A stretch of DNA of 64,000 nt. It comes from Impatiens glandulifera. Its lineage: Eukaryota; Streptophyta; Magnoliopsida; Ericales; Balsaminaceae. The notes beneath the pieces were generated by a model. The model searched no databases, had not been told where the DNA came from, and saw only the letters and a program-made list of their open reading frames with translations. A program made the position numbers and the translations under genes. The stretch is from NCBI RefSeq assembly GCF_907164915.1, contig NC_061863.1:37669382-37733381 (forward strand), in the 5' to 3' direction. Positions 47,943 to 57,690 of this stretch are shown piece by piece (the stretch's first letter is position 1; every line of letters starts with the position of its first letter).

Positions 47943-47954
47943 GTTTATATAGCC
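47943..47954 (-). promoter_or_regulatory. TATA box of accessory ORF 1 (Copia A)
   Basis: Reverse of GTTTATATAGCC, that is GGCTATATAAAC on the coding strand, 74 bp before the ATG at 47869. The leader between (CTCAAAACATCTCACAAGATC) is C/A-rich without ATG, as in plant 5' leaders. Confidence 0.6.
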
Positions 47955-48562
47955 AAGGGTTCGGTTTGGTTAAGGATCGGAGCGTGCTTAGTGATGTCAT
48001 CAGGTAATTAATATGGTGTTAACTTATTTAGGCATACAATGTTTAGTTCCAATGCAATAGTAATGATGACTAAAGATTTTCATGATGAAAATAAATATAT
48101 GGACAAAATGTTGATGATGGACACGTGTCGTCATCTCGATTGAGGTAGACTATTTATGATTTATAGGTTCCATTTTCAAGGTATGGATAGAAACATGGTC
48201 AGCCATCCCAAGTTAGCTGGAAAATTTCAATTTACCGAAACCATGATGCATTTTATTTGTTGGTTTTCCATGACTTGTTTTTATCGAGATATCTTATTCC
48301 GGTGTGACGAAATATCGAAACGAATTGACATTTGTTCAGCTTAGGATTAAAATATCTATTTTACCAAGTCATTTGAACCGCTCAATATAGATACATGTGG
48401 TTTGGTAGTATGAATTTGTCAGACTTAATCGGAGATATCTTTCCGGTTAGCATTCTTGAATGTTTAATTTCCTATTGAGGTACGGCTTGAGAAGCGTGAA
48501 CTTCTCCCTGAGTTCATACCCGGTTTTTCATGATGATGTATGTTTGAAAGCATGCATTAATG
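47955..48562 (-). other. Spacer between pol and accessory ORF 1 (Copia A)
   Basis: No coding sequence. On the minus strand it runs from the pol stop to the TATA box and would contain upstream promoter elements of accessory ORF 1. A 62-codon plus-strand ORF at 48156-48344 shows no family motif and is antisense to the element. Confidence 0.4.
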
Positions 48563-51500
48563 TTATGACATAAGTTGTTTACTATCAGTAAGTCTTAAAA
48601 TATTTTTGAAGTAAGAAAACTTAGCTTCCTGTAGCGGTTTGGTGAAGATATCAGCCACTTGTTGTTCGGTTGAGACATATTCCGTCGGATGTGTTTTTGA
48701 TGCACATGCTCCCGGATGAAATGATGTCTTATGTCAATGTGTTTAGTTCTTAAGTGCACCACCGGATTGTATGTGATCGTTATTGAGTTTGTGTTGTCAC
48801 AGAAGATATGAGATTCTTCGGCGGTTACACCGAAATCTCTAAGTTGTTGTTGGATCCAGAGGAGTTGTGCACATCAGCTTCCGACTGATAGGTACTCCGC
48901 CTCTACGGTTGAAGTTGTAACTGAGGTCTGCTTTTTGCAGTACCATGAGACCAGTCGGTCTCCTAGAAACTGACAAGTCCCACTTGTACTCTTTCGATCG
49001 ATTTTGCAGCCTGCGTAATCTGCATCAGAATAACTTATTAAATTGAAATTGGAGTCTTTTGGATACCATAATCCCACGTCTTGGGTTCCTTTCAGATATT
49101 TTAGAATTTTTTAGCCGCGGTATAGTGTGATTGCTTTGGGTTGGCTTGAAATCTCTTGCATACTCCGACCGCGAACAGGATGTCCGGTCGACTGACTGTT
49201 AGGTAAAGTATTGAACCTATGATTCCTCGATATGTTGTTATGTTTATTACTTGACCGTCTTCATCTTTATCTAACTTCACGGATGAACTCATCGGTGTAG
49301 TCGCTTCGGCACATGTGTCAATTCCAAATTTCTTCAATAGTTCGGCTGTGTATTTTGGTTGGCTTATAAAGGTTTCGTTTTCGATCTGTTTGACCTGAAG
49401 ACCTAGGAAGAAACTTATTTCTCCCATTATACTCATTTGAAATTTGTTAGTCATTATTTTTGAAAATTTATCACATCATTTTGGATCGGTTGATCCGAAG
49501 ATAATGTCATCAACATATATAAGAACAAGTAATATGTTTTCGTTTTTCTCAAATTTGAAAAGGGTTTTATCAACTGAACCTATTGGAAACTTGTGATCAA
49601 ATAAAAATGCGGTTAATGTGTCATACCAGGCTCTCGGAGCCTGTTTCAAACCGTAAAGGGCTTTGTTTAGTCGGTAAACATAATTCATGTGTTCTGAATT
49701 TTTAAAAACTGGAGGTTGATCAACATACACCTCTTCATTTATTTTACCGTTTAGAAAAGCACTTTTAACATTCATTTAAAAAACTTTGAAATTTTTGAAA
49801 GCCGTAAATGCCAAAAATATTCTAATGGCCTCAAGTCTAACCACAAGAGCAAATGATTCTTCAAAATCAATGCCTTTTCTTATTTGTAGCCTTGAGCCAC
49901 TAACCGGGCTTTGTTCCTCGTAACTAAACCGTCTTCATTTAGTTTATTTCTGAATACCCATCTTCTTCTTATGACCAATTTATATTTCGGTCTAGGGACT
50001 AAGTATCGGACTTTATTTCTCTCAAACTCGTTTAATTTCTCTTGCATTGATAAGATCCAATCGGGATCTAGCAAAACTTCAACCACCTTTTTCGGCTCAA
50101 TTTGTGATATGAAAGCTGAGTTTTCATAGTGTTTCAAATTCTATCGCCTAGTTCGAACGGGTGATGAAATGTTACCTATTACTAGTTCAAGAGGATGATT
50201 TTTATTCCTTCTAAGGTTTATCTGGGACGTGTCTTCCAAGCGTTTTGTTGGCTGATCAAGGTTAGACTAATTGGTAGGCTGAACAAAGTTAGGCCGACCG
50301 ATTTCTTTTGTTGAAACTGAAGCGTCAACTTTCTGCAGTGAAGAAGCTTGATTAGGATGAGGTTCAGCATCAACCGCCTGATCATTGACAAACCGTCTAT
50401 AAACCGGAACCTCATCTTCATCATCAGAATAAATATTGAAATTTTCCATTCGGTTGTGAAGGTCGAAGGGTAATGCAGTGTTTCGTTCAACCGAATCATC
50501 AAAAAAAACATGAGATGTTTCTTCAACCGTTAAAGTCCTAGAGTTATAAACTCTATATGCTTTACTTATAGCTGAATATCCCAACATTATTCCTTCATCG
50601 AATTTAGCATCAAAAGCGGTCAAATAACCTTTGACGTTGATGTGAATATAACACTTACATCCAAAGATCATAAGTTACCGGATATTAGGAACTTTTTCAT
50701 GGTATATTTCAAAAGGAGTTTTAGTAAAACATTTAGTAATTAGAGACCGGTTTTGAGTATAACAAGCAGTGTTGATAGCCTCGGCCCAAAATATTTGAGC
50801 AACACCCGAATCGGCTATCATTGACCTTGCGACTTCCTTGAGAGTTCGGTTTCTTCTCTCAGCTAGGCCGTTTTGTTGAGGTGTTCTAGCACTAGACAAC
50901 TCGTGCCTAATACCAGAATCATTTAGAAAAGTAGTTAAAGTACTATTTGTAAATTTGGTTCCTCTATCACTTCTAATTCGGTCAATTCGAATAGACTTCT
51001 AATTTTGTATTCTCAAAATTAGTTTTATCAGGTACGGTGTAGCTTCACTTTTAAGTTCCAAAAATGTTACGCAAGTAAATCTAGAATAATCATCAATAAC
51101 TACCATGGTATATAGCATGCCTCCTAGACTGGTTACTCTAACCGGACCAAACAGATCCATATGCAATAATTCTAAACATCGTTGGATGAAAAGTTTCCAT
51201 TGCTTTTGAAAGATGATTTTATTTGTTTTCCCATTTGACATGCAAAACATACTTTAACTTTAGAAAATTTAATGTTTGGAAAACCGTGAACCAGTTCTTT
51301 AGAGCACATAAAGATTAAGGTTTTGAAGTTCAGATAGTTTAGCCGTTTGTGCCAAATCCAATTCAGATCATTCCAAGCTATCATGCAAATAGGATTTTCA
51401 ATTTTAGTTTTCCAATCAACTTTGTAAATGTTTCCCATCCGGTTTCCGGTTAATAATGTATCACCTTGATGATTTTTAACAATGCATGCATGTTTGTGAA

Positions 51501-53663
51501 ATTCAACCATGTACCCTATATCACACATTTGACTTATACGTAACAAGTTAAAATGAAAGTTTTCAACTAAAAGCACATTGTTTATAGATAGATTACCATG
51601 GACAATCTTACCCTTGCCCACGGTTCTACCTTTTGAGTTGTCTCCAAACGTGATCATTGCTCCGGTTTTATAAAAAATATCGGCTAGAAGTCCGCTGTTG
51701 CCGGTCATGTGCTTGAAGACCCGCTGTCCAAGTACCATTCCGAGTTCTCCATCCGCGTGCTCCTCCTAACCTGCAACAAATAAATATTTACACATTTTTG
51801 GTACCCACATTCAGTTGGGTCCGTGGTTGATTAGTCCCTTTGGGATCCAAACTTTGATAAGTCTGATCATTTTCCCAATAATTGTCTTAATTGATTTTCC
51901 GGTACCCAGTTTGACAGTTTCTTGATGGTGTCGTGATGGTGATGGTATATTAGTTCTTTTTGAACGTGTATTGGTTTGTCTGTTCAGTGACCGGTTGACT
52001 TTCCTTCTCTCAGGATGAAGCCATTTCTCCGAGTTAGTTGGGCTTACATATTTTATCTCTTTTTCCGGTTTTAGGTTATGTTCTGCCTTAGTGTCAGCTG
52101 AAGAGCTCTTAACAAATCTTATGAAAGGAAGATTGTCTTTTGTGAGTTTCATCCCATTTGAAGAGGTCTTGTTATCTGATCTGTCATTTTTGTAACCGAG
52201 ACCGTATTTGCATTTAGGATGTCTTTTATAGTTATACATTTGATTTACGGCTTCACGGGATCTTTCCCAAGCAGTCGTGACATATCTGGTTCTTTCATCT
52301 TCTTCAGTTACCGCTTGAATTGTCTCCCTGAGCTTCTCATTCTCTAAGGATAGTCCGACCGGTTCATATACTGTGATTTTGCATGGCTCACCAGCGGTAC
52401 CACTTGACTCTCCAGTTTCATAGTTTGACCGTCGGTATATATGTAGACAAGTTTCTGAACTCAGCGACCATGTCGTTAAGTGCAGTAATTAAATCTTCTT
52501 TAGTAAATTAATCGGATGAGAAGTCAAATACCTCTTCTTAATGTGCCATGAAGCATGTAATTCTTTCTTCTTCGTTCTTTGTATCGGAGTTAGCCCAATC
52601 GCATCCACCGTCGAATGCAATGAGTGCCTTCTGGATTTCATTTCCTGCACCGGTTTGCTGATTGTTGTTCCTTTGATAGTTGTTTCCTTGGTTGTCGTTT
52701 CGTTGGTAATCATTCATGTTGTAGTTGCTTCCTTGTTAGTTGTTTCCTTGATAATTATTTCCCGGTTTTCGGTCGTCTCTCCTTGGTTTCATGCATTCCG
52801 AACTGTAATGACCAAAATCGTCATAGTTAAAACATCTTACATTGGATTTATCGGCATAGTTGTAGTTTAAGTTGTTGTTCGATGCTTGATTCTTCATCAT
52901 AAATCTCCCAAATTTCTGAGCTAGCATGGCCATCACGTCTTCACTGATCTGGTCAGCACTTTTGACGGGATTCAGAATGGTTGATACATGGACTGCCGGT
53001 TCCACCGATGTCACAAGGCTCTGGTTACGGTTGAGGTTGAAGCTTCATTTTTGATCTGAGATTTTATCTCGAATTCATAAGCTTTCGGGTCCTCAAACAC
53101 GTCGTGCAACTTCATCTGTCCGAAGTTGCTTGATTCCCTCATCACCATGGTTTTAATGTCCCATGCACTCGGTAAGGATCTTAATGCTTTTATGATGATC
53201 TCCCGGTTATAATATCTCTTTCCAAGTGTGTGTAGCCCGTTAACTACACTGGTGAACCGGTCACTAAACTCTTAAACTCTTTTATGTTTTCTTCTGGTTT
53301 CATCTTGATTTTCTCATATTTTTGAGTTGACACCAAAATTTTGTTCTCCTTAGTTCTGTCATTTCCTTCATGGATCTGAATGATCGTTTCCCAGGCTTCC
53401 TTTGCATTTTGACAATCCGAGATTTTGTTGAACGTGTTGTCATCTATTGCATTAAAGATATATCTCATACAATGGTTGTCCAGGTTGTTTCTTCTTCTAT
53501 CTTCAGTCGTTCATTCTTCCGTCTCCTTGTTGATCTTTATCGGACCATCCTTTAGAACTTTGCTCATCTCATCATCGAGCGTGATCAGATGAAGATGCAT
53601 CTGTTTCTTCCGGCTGCTAAATCCTTCACTGTTTAGCATCGGTGGTGTGTCGCTGTGGGTCAT
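48563..53663 (-). pseudogene. Copia gag-pol polyprotein of element A
   Basis: Gag starts MTHSDTPPML at 53663; AKEAWETIIQIHEGNDRTKE and ALRSLPSAWDIKTMVMRESS follow. Zinc knuckle CFNYDDFGHYSSEC lies at 52838 (Tyr in place of the second Cys). The protease region EWYLDSGSS (51740) is frameshifted. The integrase zinc domain has WHKRLNYLNFKTL and CFACQMGKQ, and the core has LHMDLFGP, VVIDDYSRFT and TPQQNGLAERRNRTLKE. Reverse transcriptase has [33 protein letters not shown] and the active-site YVDD (about 49505). RNase H has YSDADYAGC and TVEAEYLS. It ends ADIFTKPLQEAKFSYFKN...LMS at 48563. Several stops and frameshifts (about 53508, 53277, 52499, 51738-52239, 51000, 50137, 49775) make it inactive. 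Confidence 0.93.
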
Positions 53664-53708
53664 TCTTCACAACCCAATATTCTTTGGTTTTTTGAGTGTT
53701 AAGATTCC

Positions 53709-53723
53709 TTCTCTAATACCACT
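53709..53723 (-). other. Primer binding site of Copia A
   Basis: The reverse complement reads AGTGGTATTAGAGAAGG beside the LTR end CCTAACA. TGGTATTAGAG fits the 3' end of initiator tRNA-Met, as in element B, with the same T-for-C change. Confidence 0.8.
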
Positions 53724-54993
53724 TGTTAGGATCGGGATTGCCCTTGGAGGACCGGGGTTCCGGTTTCAAAGGGTGAACACTTACTACAACAACACACACA
53801 ATGGTAATAGTCCGGTTAGAGACTAAAACCACTTCTTAACACTACACAAACTGTCACAAACCTCTTGAACCGGGTTCAAGTGCGGAAATGGTTTGTTTCA
53901 GCTTGAAGCAACACACACAGTTTGGTTTGGAAGATATTTAGAAGGAGATATTGGTTTAAGGAGAAAGCCGGTTTGTTTTATGAAGTTATTTGTTATTTCG
54001 GTTCGGTTTAGATGTTTCGGTTAGGTTTAAGTGAGTGAGCCGAAATATGAAAGTAAAGAACACGAGACAAGATTTTATGGATGTTTGAATTTTAATCTCC
54101 TACGTCACCCCTTCTTCTCAAACAGTGAAAAGGATATTCACTACGGAATATTACACAGTCACAACATACACTCCGAACGAGTAACAGCTCGTCGGTTACA
54201 CCACTCACTATGATGTAATACAATACTTTTTACACTTTCGGAATTTCAATCACTTATGCGTAAGATCTTTCATTTTCTTTTCTTCTCTCTTGAATGAGCT
54301 CTTTTGTAATGATCTCACCAAATGTTTCTTCAGCACTTTTGACTTCTATTTATAGAGAAAATATGACAACAATCATAATTTTCTCTCTCTTCTTGATTGG
54401 TCATTTGAAGCCACGTCGATCCAGTTCAAAGGTTGCGTGCACGCTTTGTCATAGGACACTTGACAGTCATGCACTTAGACCGGCTTGCAGTTTTTGACAC
54501 ATGGCATGCATGCACCAAGTCAGTCGCCTGAATCTGATGTTGCTTGTAGAGTTAGATAACCAGTTTCATTATTGTTTTCGTTGCATGCTTCTGATCTAGA
54601 TCTTATATTCTTTTGTATTTTCGAGAAATCTTAATATCGTCATATTACGTCATTTTCTCAGATTCACTATTTTTCATATTTTCCGGTGAACCTTTATGAT
54701 CTTCAATAAGATTGTGTCAGCCGGAAGAATTAGCCTTTGCTAGCCGATCCGGTTGAAGAGTTCAGTCGGTTTGGTAAACTGTGACCGGCTCATTTATTTT
54801 TGTACTTCAGCCGGTATGATGCGGCTTGATCTGTACTTGCACAAGAGGATTGAGTTTGATTAAGTTCTTTGGCCGGTTAAAATTAATCTACTTATTTTTC
54901 TAATAATTTCTCCCTTTTTGATTATTTAGAATAAATATTCAAAACTTGTAATGTTTGGCCAGTTTAAAATTAATCTACTTAATTTTTCTAACA
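53724..54993 (-). repeat. 5' LTR of Copia A, with an internal-sequence insertion
   Basis: 1,270 bp. It matches the 3' LTR, but near its outer end (54895-54993) it has about 100 bp more. AATAATTTCTCCCTTTTTG, ATTCAAAACTTGTAATG and TTTGGCCAGTTTAAA reproduce the polypurine-tract region that in the left copy lies outside the LTR, followed by a second LTR edge TTTTTCTAACA. The LTR start is thus doubled around a piece of internal sequence. Confidence 0.88.
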
Positions 54994-55082
54994 TTAGCTT
55001 CGCAAGGTTGATTTCATAATTTCATAAACGAAGCAATTTTCGCAGGTTTGAGCTTTTAAAAAAATAAACGATGCTAGTGTCG

Positions 55083-55949
55083 CTCGATTCTATGAAGTAA
55101 TTGAAGCGAATTATGCTTCGTTCCCGTTCTTTCATGAGTCTAATTTTTAAATTTTTTTTTAATTAAAAAATAAATAAATTTGGTGAATTTGTGTATTTAC
55201 ATGCATCAGTAAATGTTTTTCCAGGAAAGGTGAACTGTCTTTTCATGGACTTATTAGGGGTTTTCCATGAGCTTCAGGGTAAGAACATACCTAAGGCTAA
55301 ATGTGTTTCTCCCTGATAGGCGGACCTGTTCATCCCGTTTTACATTTCTTCTGAGCGAAGGATGTTTCGCTCGATTCTATGAAGTAATTGAAGAGAACTA
55401 TGCTTCGTTCCCGTCCTTTGATGAGTCTAATTTTAAAAAAAAATTCTAATTAAAAATAAATAAATTTGGTGAATTTGTGTATTTACATGCATCAGTAAAT
55501 ATTTTTCCAGGAAAGGTGAACTGTCTTTTCATGGACTTATTGGGGTTTTCCATGAGCTTCAGGGTAAGAACATACCTAAGGCTAAGTGTGTTTCGCCCTG
55601 ATAGGCGAACCTGTTCATTCCATTTTACATGGCTTCTGAGCGAAGGAAGTTTCGCTCCGTATCTCATATTTGTATGTTATGATTACTTGGCGCCGGGAGC
55701 GAAATGAGATTCGCTCTGAAGTGATATCTGCATTCCTTTTGAAATGGAACCCGGGGGAAGGGAGCTTCACTCCGGCGTTAAATAGAATTCTGTTAATGGC
55801 ATTTGGGTAAACTCTGATAGAATTCCAGATTCCGGATAATCCCTCCATCCCTTCAACCCAGCTTTGCTTTATTATTATTTTAATGCTCCTAAGATTTCAT
55901 TGGTCCGCAACACTGGAACACTAAAATCAGGAGCAGAAGATCCGCTTGG
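55083..55949 (-). repeat. Right terminal inverted repeat of the MULE
   Basis: Reverse complement of the left TIR. The outer part has GATTTCATTGGTCCGCAACAC and GAACCCGGGGGAAGG, and the inner part two ~288-bp units. The terminal GGAGCAGAAGATCCG is followed by TTGG and the duplication GTGCAAACT. Inside it, 54999-55082 holds CATAAACGAAGCAATTTTCG-type repeats that resemble 25080-25500. ORFs in this stretch are read from the repeats and are not genes. Confidence 0.88.
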
Positions 55950-57122
55950 GTGCAAACTGACCAAAAAAATCAAACACACCATGTCGTGTCAGGCTGACAC
56001 GGCCCACTGTCAACCTCTACTAATAGTAAGTAAATAATGAGTCATTTGATATTCACTACAAACTAAAATAAAAATAAAAATACAAATAAAAATAAAAATA
56101 TTTTCAATTTCGGACAAAAAGAATAAGTTGCCTGTGACTAGTTAGCTAGTTAATTAACGTATCCAAATTATATAAAAAAGAAAATTTTTGGAACAAATAT
56201 GAGTCACGTTGTTCATAATACACATCACAACAAGCGAGCCAACAACAAAAACTAATTGTAGGACCTAAGAACTAGAGAATCATTGTTTGTGGTGTACCTT
56301 CAAAAGTCTTCATCACAATCTTAACAGCTGTCATCAATTTAAATAAAATAAAAGAATGACAAATAGCTGGTCAATTTAAATAAAAAAGAATTATTAGCTT
56401 GTTTAATTGTAAATATTTGAATTCTTTATTTCTTTATACATAACTTAAATTTTATGTAGAAGAAGGAATCTAGTTATCTTGGAATAGAAGTGGTTGTCGT
56501 GTCGTGCCGCTGTGCCTTGTCGTGTCGTGTCGTACTGTATCGTATTTTTCCGCGTGTATAACCATATTATTTTCATTAAATTAGTGAAAATAAAACATTT
56601 GAAATATATAAAAAAATCAATTTTAAAATATATATTAAAAAATATATTTCAACCAAACATAGTAGTAGTTTTGGGCCTTTATTTGTATTCTGAATATTGG
56701 TTTTATAATTTTTAAATATTCAATATAAACCTTTAGTAATTTAAATTTAATTAAATATCTATTATGCATCAGCAGTCCTTGCCAGGCCGATTGGCCAAAA
56801 AATCAAACCTAGCACGACCAATGAAATGTTATCGTGCCGACCCGTAGACTGTCAAAACTCATCGTGTCTTGTCGGGCTGACACGGCCCACCGTCAACCTC
56901 TAATAATAGTAAGTAAATAATGAATCAGTTGATACACTTTTGTGTTAACTATAAAGTATAAACTAAAATAAAAAATAAAAATAAAATACAGATAAAAATA
57001 TTGTCAATTCTGAACGAAAAGAAGAAGTTGCTCGCATGTGGCTAATTAGATAATTAATTAACGTATCCAAAATATGTAGAAGAAGAAAATTGTGGGGACA
57101 AATATGAGTCACGTTTTTCGTA
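55950..57122. repeat. Tandem array of ~780-bp units, right part
   Basis: The array resumes right after the MULE with GACCAAAAAAATCAAACACACC, as expected for the second half of the unit broken at 8793. A further landmark is at 56761 (ATTATGCATCAGCAG). The GC-rich runs at 56494-56550 and 56775-56900 are more mutated than those at the left. Confidence 0.85.
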
Positions 57123-57130
57123 ATACACAT

Positions 57131-57404
57131 TCAGTACCGATCCCGAGTTTTGGGCTGCCACAGCTAAAAAAAAATGTCATAACAAGTTAAAAAAAATGTC
57201 AATTTTGACATCTAAAAAAATGATAAAAAAAATGTTTTGGTTAGGTTAGAAGTCATAACTAGATAAAAAATTATAATTACATCCTAAACCACTAGACTAA
57301 TTCTATTTTTGTTTAAAATATACTAGAAATATCCTTTTTATTTTAATAAATGGGTTGCCCTAGCCCGAGGACTTTCTAGGCTTACTCAGGGTCGGCCATG
57401 CCCT
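57131..57404. mobile_element. 274-bp MITE, hAT-like
   Basis: It interrupts the array unit within CACATCACAACAAG. It is flanked by ATACACAT (57123-57130) and TTACACAT (57405-57412), an 8-bp duplication with one change. The left end TCAGTACCGATCCCGAGTT and the reversed right end AAAGGGCATGGCCGACCCTG share a degenerate GG-CCGA-CCC-GAG core, as in plant hAT MITEs with GGCCGGCCCTGAG ends. It has no ORF. Confidence 0.6.
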
Positions 57405-57412
57405 TTACACAT

Positions 57413-57690
57413 AAAAACAAGTCAGTCCACAACAAAAATTAGCTGCAGGACCCTAAGAATTAGGGAAGTCATTGTTAGTGGTGTACCTTTAAAAGCCTTC
57501 ATCACAATCTTAACAACTGGTCAATTTAATAAAAAAAAGAAAAGAATGATCAGCTTGTTTAATTGTAAATGTCTAAATTGTTTGTTTATTTATACATAAA
57601 TGTCTTATTGTTATTGTGACGTGTGTACAACCATATTATTCTCATAAATTAAGTGAAAACATCACATTTAAAATATACTAATAATTGATG
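57413..57690. repeat. Tandem array, last partial unit
   Basis: It continues with CCACAACAAAAATTAGCTGC, AGCCTTCATCACAATCTTAAC and TTTGTTTATTTATACATAAA. The GC-rich block is reduced to TTGTGACGTGTGTACAACC. Similarity fades by about 57690, which is the right edge of the array in this window. Confidence 0.75.

Larger units (their letters stand above)
29291..54993 (-). mobile_element. Ty1/Copia retrotransposon A (SIRE-type), nested in the MULE
   Basis: LTRs at 29291-30505 and 53724-54993 share TGTTAGGATCGGG at one end and TTTTTCTAACA at the other. They are flanked by the 5-bp duplication TTAGC (29286-29290, 54994-54998). Coding is on the minus strand, so the 5' LTR is the right one. Next to it is a primer site like the 3' end of initiator tRNA-Met (reverse of CTCTAATACCA, 53711-53721). 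Order: gag, protease, integrase, reverse transcriptase, RNase H (Copia order), then two accessory ORFs. A polypurine tract (reverse of AATTTCTCCATTTTT) adjoins the left LTR. The size is 25.7 kb because element B lies inside; a deletion at the B junction removed the end of the second accessory ORF. Confidence 0.93.
8794..55949 (+). mobile_element. Giant Mutator-like element (MULE), 47.2 kb with nested inserts
   Basis: The direct repeat GTGCAAACT stands at 8785-8793 and 55950-55958. Inside it, long inverted termini begin CAAACCGGATCTTCTGCTCC at the left and, reversed, CCAAGCGGATCTTCTGCTCC at the right. A 9-bp duplication with long TIRs is diagnostic of the Mutator superfamily. Array units elsewhere (for example 2966-2990, GCCGTGCCAACTGACC) show the site before insertion. 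The element contains a FAR1/MULE transposase, a captured BRCT gene, two Ulp1 protease genes, a plant-mobile-domain gene and several repeat arrays. Copia A accounts for 25.7 kb, so the element proper is about 21.4 kb. MULEs carrying Ulp1 genes are known in plants. All its genes are damaged, so this copy is probably not autonomous now. Confidence 0.92.
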
